Shown piece by piece: positions 22,853 to 27,118 of a stretch of DNA of 27,118 bases (its first letter is position 1; the number at the start of each line of letters is the position of its first letter). Made by a program: the position numbers and the translations under genes. The DNA is taken from assembly GCA_934120265.1 (NCBI GenBank), contig CAKOTU010000013.1, positions 1 to 27,118 of the forward strand, in the 5' to 3' direction. The notes under the pieces are model-generated. The model was given only the letters and a program-made list of their open reading frames with translations, was not told where the DNA came from and did not search any database. This stretch comes from an uncultured Bacilli bacterium. GTDB taxonomy: Bacteria; Bacillota_I; Bacilli_A; RF39; UBA660.

Positions 22853-23742
22853 ACCATTAACAATATTTGTAAGGAAATCATAATTCCGTTATGTAAAAAA
22901 TGAAGTCCCATTGAAACAAAAACATTATCTGTTTTAGCCATAATATATGCGAATACAAATCCTGGTGTACAATAAGGTATTAAATATAATAGGTCAACTG
23001 GACTGTTAACATTACCGGCTACGTGTAATCCTCCAAATACTAAACCTGAAACAATAATGAAAGCCTTGTCATTAGAAAAAATATTTCTAATCCCTTGCCT
23101 AAATGTTAATTCTTCTAGTAGTGGAGCAAAGAAAACTGCTGATATAAACATATAAACAGGGGCTTTAGTAAATGTTTGTCTTATTGTTTCTTCATTACCA
23201 GCAATAGCGCCACCGTTTATTAAACCTATAATAATGTTTGATCCAGCCATAACAATTAACGCATATAGCCAATATTTTAAATATTTACTAAAGTATTTTT
23301 TGTGATTCTTTTTGATATCAGTCAAAGCCCTACTGATTTCTTTATTAAGTATTAAGCAAATAATTGAAATCATAAATGCTTCGAAACTAAGTATATAAAT
23401 AACTTTTGAAATAATAGGCATTGTTTTATAGTCAACACCCATTAAAATTAGAGGTAATGTTTGTAATTCGCTTAAAACGAAATAAACAAACAATACAGCA
23501 ACACCTTTTCCAAAGGTAATGAGTCTTTTTTCTATGTTTTTTGCTTTTTTGTTTACCAAGTAGAAAGTAATTGTAATACATAGTGATGTAAAAATATAAG
23601 CAATATCAACTATCTTTCTTAAACTTCCTAAATTACTAATATCTATTGATAATGTGTAGTAAAAAAGGTTTTCAGCAAGTAACAATATTATAAATAAAGT
23701 AAATGAACTGAATACTAATAAAAATCTATCTTTTTCTTTCAT
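22837..23742 (-). CDS. CPBP-family intramembrane glutamic/metalloprotease
   Basis: A 301-residue polytopic protein with about eight hydrophobic segments and the CPBP (CAAX protease/bacteriocin-processing, Abi) motifs: E210-E211-x3-R215 in LEELTFRQG, F236-x3-H240 in FGGLH, and H284-N285 in HFLHNG. Such enzymes cleave membrane proteins or peptides, and some confer bacteriocin self-immunity. AAGGTGAT precedes the ATG. A terminator follows directly, so it is not in an operon with the phosphoesterase. No bacteriocin gene is recognisable nearby; the orphan small transcript at 18694-18889 is 4 kb away and unconnected by evidence. Confidence 0.87.
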   Translation of the reverse strand: MKEKDRFLLVFSSFTLFIILLLAENLFYYTLSIDISNLGSLRKIVDIAYIFTSLCITITFYLVNKKAKNIEKRLITFGKGVAVLFVYFVLSELQTLPLILMGVDYKTMPIISKVIYILSFEAFMISIICLILNKEISRALTDIKKNHKKYFSKYLKYWLYALIVMAGSNIIIGLINGGAIAGNEETIRQTFTKAPVYMFISAVFFAPLLEELTFRQGIRNIFSNDKAFIIVSGLVFGGLHVAGNVNSPVDLLYLIPYCTPGFVFAYIMAKTDNVFVSMGLHFLHNGIMISLQILLMVLGQI

Positions 23743-23796
23743 CCTATCACCTTAATATATTATATCACGTATTTCTTATTTTTTTCATCAAATATA

Positions 23797-23826
23797 TTGT
23801 GAAAATTGTGAAATCTATGTTATAAT
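23797..23826 (+). promoter_or_regulatory. Sigma-A promoter of the rimP-nusA-infB operon
   Basis: TTGTGA (23797-23802), 18 nt, TATAAT (23821-23826) preceded by TG at 23818-23819 (extended -10). Transcription would start near 23833. Confidence 0.78.
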
Positions 23827-23842
23827 ACATGTGTATTCAACG

Positions 23843-23865
23843 AAGAGTGGGCAAAACCCACTCTT
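23843..23865 (+). promoter_or_regulatory. Leader hairpin of the rimP-nusA operon
   Basis: A 9-bp perfect GC-containing stem AAGAGTGGG/CCCACTCTT with loop CAAAA, followed by only three T and then AATATAG. It resembles hairpins that precede ylxS (rimP) in other Bacillota and could be an attenuator or an NusA autoregulatory target; that role is inference. Confidence 0.6.
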
Positions 23866-23887
23866 TAATATAGTATGGGAGGTATTT

Positions 23888-24154
23888 ATGGATTTAATAA
23901 AAAAAGTAGAAGATTTAATTAAAGAACCAATCGAAAAAAATGGTTATAAATTAGATACAGTTGAATATGTAAAAGAAGGTAGTACAAAATTTCTTCGTGT
24001 TATTATTGACAAAGAAAATTATATTACTGTTGATGATTGTGTAACTGTATGTAGATTAATTAATCCAATCTTAGATAAAGAAGATCCAATTGAAGAAAAC
24101 TATATTTTAGATGTATGTTCTAAAGAAAGAGGAAGTGAATATGATGAACAGTAA
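23888..24154 (+). CDS. rimP: Ribosome maturation factor RimP, N-terminal domain only
   Basis: An 88-residue protein starting at ATG 23888, which has GGGAGG at a good distance. It carries the RimP N-terminal alpha/beta domain: GYKLDTVEYVKEGSTKFLRVIIDKE and ITVDDCVTVCRLINPILDKEDPIEENYILDVCS. Full-length RimP is about 150 residues, with a second SH3-like domain following the LEVSSPG-type segment. Here that segment becomes DVCSKERGSEYDEQ and the gene stops, with nusA already begun in another frame. RimP helps 30S assembly by binding near S12. First gene of the nusA operon; it overlaps nusA by 14 nt. A frameshift is unlikely because the downstream frames are occupied by nusA. Confidence 0.85.
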   Translation: MDLIKKVEDLIKEPIEKNGYKLDTVEYVKEGSTKFLRVIIDKENYITVDDCVTVCRLINPILDKEDPIEENYILDVCSKERGSEYDEQ

Positions 24155-25313
24155 AGAATTTAAAAATGCGATTGATTTAATCGTTAAAGAAAAAGGAATA
24201 TCGAAAGATGTAATTATTGAAGCTATGCAACTAGCACTTACTTCTGCTTACAAAAAAAATTACCACTCACTATCTAATGTTAGGGTAGATGTTAATGGTG
24301 ATACTGGTGAAGTACATGTTTATTCATTTAAGACTGTTGTTCCAGATAATTATGAAGAATTAGAAGAATGGGATTTATTAAATGAACAAGAAGCAAAGGA
24401 TAAAGAAGAAAATGAAGCTGAAGGTGAAGACGGAGAAGAAAAAGAACCATTTATTTTTGATGAAAGAATCCATATTCCACTTACTGAAGCTCGTGAAATA
24501 GTTCCTAATATTGAAGTAGGAGAAACAATTGAAGAAGAAGTTACACCAAAAGATTTTGGTAGAGTTGCTGCTGCAACAGCAAAACAAGTTGTAGTTCAAA
24601 AAATTCGTGAAGCGGAAAGAAATACTATTATTGAAGAATTTTCTGATAAACAAGATGAAATGGTTTCAGGGCTTGTTGAAATGGAAGATGCTAGAAATTA
24701 TTATATTAACTTAGGAAGAACTCAAGGAATATTACCTAAGAGTGAGATTATCCCAGGAGAAACTATCAAAATGGGTTCTAGTATTAAAGTATATGTTAGT
24801 AAAGTAGAAAATGGTTCTAAAGGTCCACTTATATTACTTTCAAGAACTCACTATGGATTTATTAAAAGATTATTTGAATTAGAAATTCCAGAAATAAATG
24901 AAGGACTAATTTTAGTATATAGTGTTGCTCGTGATGCTGGTAATAGAACTAAGATTGCAGTTTACTCAGAAAATCCTAACATTGATCCAGTTGGTTCATG
25001 TATTGGTGAAAGAGGATCAAGAATTGCTAATATCTTAAATGAATTACATGGTGAAAAAATAGATATCGTTCCATACAACAAAGATGTTAGTAAGTTCATT
25101 GAAAATGCGTTAAGTCCTGCTAAGAACTTACATGTATTTGTAACTGATGAGAAAAAACAAGAAGCTTTAGTTGTAGTTGATAATGATAATTTATCACTTG
25201 CAATTGGACGTAAAGGTATAAATGTTAAGTTAGCATCTCGTTTAACTCATTATAAAATAGATGTAAAAACATATGAACAAGCTAAAGAAATGGGAATTAA
25301 TGTTGTAGAGTAG
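24141..25313 (+). CDS. nusA: Transcription termination/antitermination factor NusA
   Basis: About 390 residues. The order is: N-terminal RNA-polymerase-binding domain (SKEFKNAIDLIVKEKGIS, TPKDFGRVAAATAKQVVVQKIREAER), S1 domain (GLVEMEDARNYYINLGRTQGILP, LLSRTHYGFIKRLFELEIPEI), KH1 (DPVGSCIGERGSRIANILNELHG) and KH2 (DNDNLSLAIGRKGINVKLASRL). There are no extra acidic repeats at the C-terminus, as in Bacillus. An acidic insert lies inside the N-terminal domain (about residues 81-103, encoded at 24381-24449). ATG 24141 or 24144 follows AGAGGAAG; a longer reading from 24111 is not supported. It modulates pausing, termination and antitermination. Confidence 0.96.
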   Translation: MMNSKEFKNAIDLIVKEKGISKDVIIEAMQLALTSAYKKNYHSLSNVRVDVNGDTGEVHVYSFKTVVPDNYEELEEWDLLNEQEAKDKEENEAEGEDGEEKEPFIFDERIHIPLTEAREIVPNIEVGETIEEEVTPKDFGRVAAATAKQVVVQKIREAERNTIIEEFSDKQDEMVSGLVEMEDARNYYINLGRTQGILPKSEIIPGETIKMGSSIKVYVSKVENGSKGPLILLSRTHYGFIKRLFELEIPEINEGLILVYSVARDAGNRTKIAVYSENPNIDPVGSCIGERGSRIANILNELHGEKIDIVPYNKDVSKFIENALSPAKNLHVFVTDEKKQEALVVVDNDNLSLAIGRKGINVKLASRLTHYKIDVKTYEQAKEMGINVVE

Positions 25314-25321
25314 GTGTTAAT

Positions 25322-25582
25322 GTGAAAACAAAAAAAATACCAATGAGAACTTGTGTTGTAACAAGAGAAAAATATCCAAAGCAAGAACTTGTAAGAGTAG
25401 TAAGAACTCCAGAAGGTGAAGTTATTATTGATACTACTGGTAAAGCTAATGGACATGGAGCTTATTTAAAAAAAGATATAGCTGTTTTTGAAAAAGCCGA
25501 AAAAAATAAATGTCTAAATAAAATATTAGAGGTAGAAGTACCAAATAGTATTTTTGAACAGTTAAAAAATTTAGTTAAGTAG
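25322..25582 (+). CDS. rnpM: RNase P modulator RnpM (YlxR, DUF448)
   Basis: An 86-residue protein of the YlxR family, starting at GTG 25322 with AGGTGTT just upstream and 8 nt after nusA. Landmarks are PMRTCVVTREKYPKQELVRVVR and the glycine motif GHGAYLKK (GRGAYVC in relatives). YlxR was identified as an RNase P-binding modulator (RnpM) and was earlier implicated as a nucleoid-associated regulator. It occupies its usual place between nusA and infB. Confidence 0.93.
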   Translation: MKTKKIPMRTCVVTREKYPKQELVRVVRTPEGEVIIDTTGKANGHGAYLKKDIAVFEKAEKNKCLNKILEVEVPNSIFEQLKNLVK

Positions 25583-25589
25583 GTGTAAC

Positions 25590-26069
25590 ATGAAAAGAGA
25601 AGATTATATAAGTTGGGAACAATATTTTATGGCTGTTGCTATGGTTGCAGCTGAAAGAAGTAAAGATCCATCTAGTCAAGTAGGAGCGTGTATTGTTGAT
25701 AGTGACAATAAAATAGTATCGACTGGATATAATGGAGCTCCTCGTGGATACGATGATGATAAGTGTATGACTTGGGAAAGAGAAGGAGAATTTCTTGATA
25801 CAAAATATGCATACGTTTGTCATTCGGAACTAAATGCTATTTTAAATTCCCCTCGTTCTGTTAAAGATTGTAGTATTTATGTAACTTTATTTCCTTGCAA
25901 TGAATGTGCCAAAGCAATTATTCAATCAGGGATAAAAGAAGTTATTTATCTAAGTGATAAATACGAAGGAACAGAAGGAAATATTGCTTCTAAGAAAATG
26001 CTTGATGAATGTGGTATAAAATATCGTAAATATGAAGTAAAGGGTAAGAAATTAGTATTAACAATATAG
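25590..26069 (+). CDS. dCMP deaminase (ComEB-like)
   Basis: A 159-residue zinc enzyme that deaminates dCMP to dUMP for thymidylate synthesis. It has the cytidine/deoxycytidylate deaminase signature: H78-x-E80 in CHSELNAIL and PC103-x2-C106 in FPCNECAK, plus STGYNGAPRGYDD, diagnostic of dCMP deaminases, and the N-terminal DPSSQVGACIVD. The length matches ComEB/Dcd enzymes without large insertions. It starts 7 nt after rnpM, with AGGTGTAAC before the ATG, and 15 nt before infB, so it is a full member of the nusA operon, at the position where ylxQ (L7Ae family) is usually found. Why it is in a translation operon is unclear. Confidence 0.92.
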   Translation: MKREDYISWEQYFMAVAMVAAERSKDPSSQVGACIVDSDNKIVSTGYNGAPRGYDDDKCMTWEREGEFLDTKYAYVCHSELNAILNSPRSVKDCSIYVTLFPCNECAKAIIQSGIKEVIYLSDKYEGTEGNIASKKMLDECGIKYRKYEVKGKKLVLTI

Positions 26070-26084
26070 AAAAGAGGTGTTAAT

Positions 26085-27118
26085 ATGATGAGTGTATTAG
26101 AATACGCTGAAGATATTAATAAAACAGTTGAAGAGATATTAAGTAAATGTAAAGAACTTAGTATAGATGCTAGAGTAGAGGATGATATGCTTAGTGATGA
26201 AGATATTATTACTCTAGATAATTATTTTGCAAATACAGAAGATGTTATTGACGAGGTAGAAGAAGTAGATGAATTTATTGTGGAAAACAAAAAAATTGAT
26301 ACTGATAACACAATCTCAAAGCAAAAACTAAAGAAGAAATCAGAAATTACAAAACAACCTAAAAAAGACATATCTCTTCAAAAGAAAGAAATGTATAAAA
26401 ATAAAGAAAAATTAAAATCAAACAAAAATACAGTTGATGATAAAATAGTTTTATACAAAGAAAATATGACTATAGGAGAGTTGGCTAGTAGTCTAAATAT
26501 AAATAGTAGTGAGATAATAAAAAAATTATTTAACTTAGGTGTTATGGCTACTATTAATCAACCAATAAGTTTTGAAAATGCAGAGATTTTAGTTCTTGAG
26601 TACGGTAAAGAATTAAAAAGAGAAGAAACGCAAGATGTTACTGATTTTGAAAATTACGAAGTTGTAGATAATGAAGAAGATTTAGTATTACGTGCTCCAG
26701 TTGTTACAATCATGGGACATGTAGATCATGGTAAAACAACTTTACTTGATACTATTCGTAAAACTTCTGTAGCAGAAGGTGAAGCAGGAGGAATAACACA
26801 AGCTATTAGTGCTTATCAAGTAAAATGTCAAGATAAATTAATAACATTTATTGATACTCCAGGGCATGCTGCATTTACAGAAATGCGCGCTAGAGGAGCT
26901 AGTATTACTGATATTATTATCATTATTGTAGCAGCGGATGATGGTGTTATGCCTCAAACAAAAGAAGTTATTGATCATGCTAAAGCTGCTAATGTGCCAA
27001 TTATTGTCGCTATCAATAAAATAGATAAACCAGGTGCTAATCCAGATCGTGTTATGACAGAACTTACAGAATATGGTCTTACTCCAGAAGAATGGGGTGG
27101 AGATACAATATTCACTCG
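26085..27118 (+). CDS. infB: Translation initiation factor IF-2, 5' part (continues beyond window)
   Basis: About 344 codons of an open frame that runs off the end of the window. There are two IF2_N-like helical domains, at 1-50 (EYAEDINKTVEEILSKC) and about 127-175 (MTIGELASSLNINSSEIIKKLF), separated by a Lys/Glu-rich linker. The G domain begins near 205: G1 GHVDHGKTT (211-219), G3 DTPGH (257-261), G4 NKID (311-314), and MPQTKEVIDHAK. It brings fMet-tRNA to the 30S subunit. GAGGTG (26074-26079) serves ATG 26085 or 26088. Last visible gene of the operon. Confidence 0.97.
   Translation, partial: MMSVLEYAEDINKTVEEILSKCKELSIDARVEDDMLSDEDIITLDNYFANTEDVIDEVEEVDEFIVENKKIDTDNTISKQKLKKKSEITKQPKKDISLQKKEMYKNKEKLKSNKNTVDDKIVLYKENMTIGELASSLNINSSEIIKKLFNLGVMATINQPISFENAEILVLEYGKELKREETQDVTDFENYEVVDNEEDLVLRAPVVTIMGHVDHGKTTLLDTIRKTSVAEGEAGGITQAISAYQVKCQDKLITFIDTPGHAAFTEMRARGASITDIIIIIVAADDGVMPQTKEVIDHAKAANVPIIVAINKIDKPGANPDRVMTELTEYGLTPEEWGGDTIFT

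Overview
The window is AT-rich DNA from a spore-forming, low-GC Gram-positive bacterium. The evidence is a complete gerA-type germinant receptor operon, a dacB-spmA-spmB-rluB block in the Bacillus order, the rimP-nusA-rnpM(ylxR)-infB operon, Bacillus-type Shine-Dalgarno sequences (AGGAGG, AGGTGAT) and tRNA genes with encoded CCA ends. The gene content looks most like an uncultured gut Bacilli/Erysipelotrichia-type lineage, but that placement is inference. The standard genetic code is supported by an ATGA stop/start overlap inside the ger operon; almost every other gene ends in TAA or TAG.

Layout. 32-1130: twelve tRNA genes in one array (Val, Thr, Tyr, Gln, Lys, Leu, Ser, fMet, Asp, Phe, Arg, Pro) closed by a terminator. 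1221-3158: an orphan MvaI/BcnI-type restriction endonuclease and two overlapping flavodoxin-fold genes. 3194-3270: tRNA-Ala on the minus strand. 3392-7130: a lipoprotein, the sporulation operon dacB-spmA-spmB, rluB and a small ferredoxin. 7235-7990: an unknown protein with a C-terminal membrane anchor. 8007-11750 (minus): a ger operon in the order A-C-B, as in gerK. 11828-14149: rlmD followed by an unknown PD-(D/E)XK protein. 14184-16725: a candidate structured leader RNA, an ORF6N/PLD-like gene, a membrane-anchored XRE regulator with a zinc ribbon, and a CmpB-type membrane protein. 16736-18682: mtnN and an F420-ligase homologue.

18694-21879 is the most unusual part. A textbook sigma-A promoter drives a roughly 160-nt transcript that contains an eight-G tract and ends in a very strong terminator. 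It is followed by a 677-residue protein whose N-terminus is a type IV prepilin and whose remaining residues look like phage tail/structural modules, then by an unknown tail-anchored protein. 21908-23742 (minus): a YkuE-type phosphoesterase and a CPBP-family membrane protease. 23797-27118: the nusA operon, with a RimP lacking its C-terminal domain, a NusA with an acidic insert, RnpM, a dCMP deaminase where ylxQ usually sits, and the 5' part of infB, which runs off the window.

How the genes work together. dacB, spmA and spmB (spore cortex and core dehydration) carry a sigma-E-like promoter, and the ger operon (germinant sensing) a sigma-G-like one, so the two sporulation modules look stage-specifically controlled. 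The nusA operon, rlmD, rluB and the tRNA array supply translation and transcription functions. The accessory genes (restriction enzyme, PD-(D/E)XK protein, ORF6N gene, phage-like pilin) suggest exchange with, or defence against, mobile elements, although no intact mobile element is visible. No gene-free stretch exceeds 300 bases; the longest, 15210-15414, holds only an inverted repeat and a ribosome binding site before the XRE gene.
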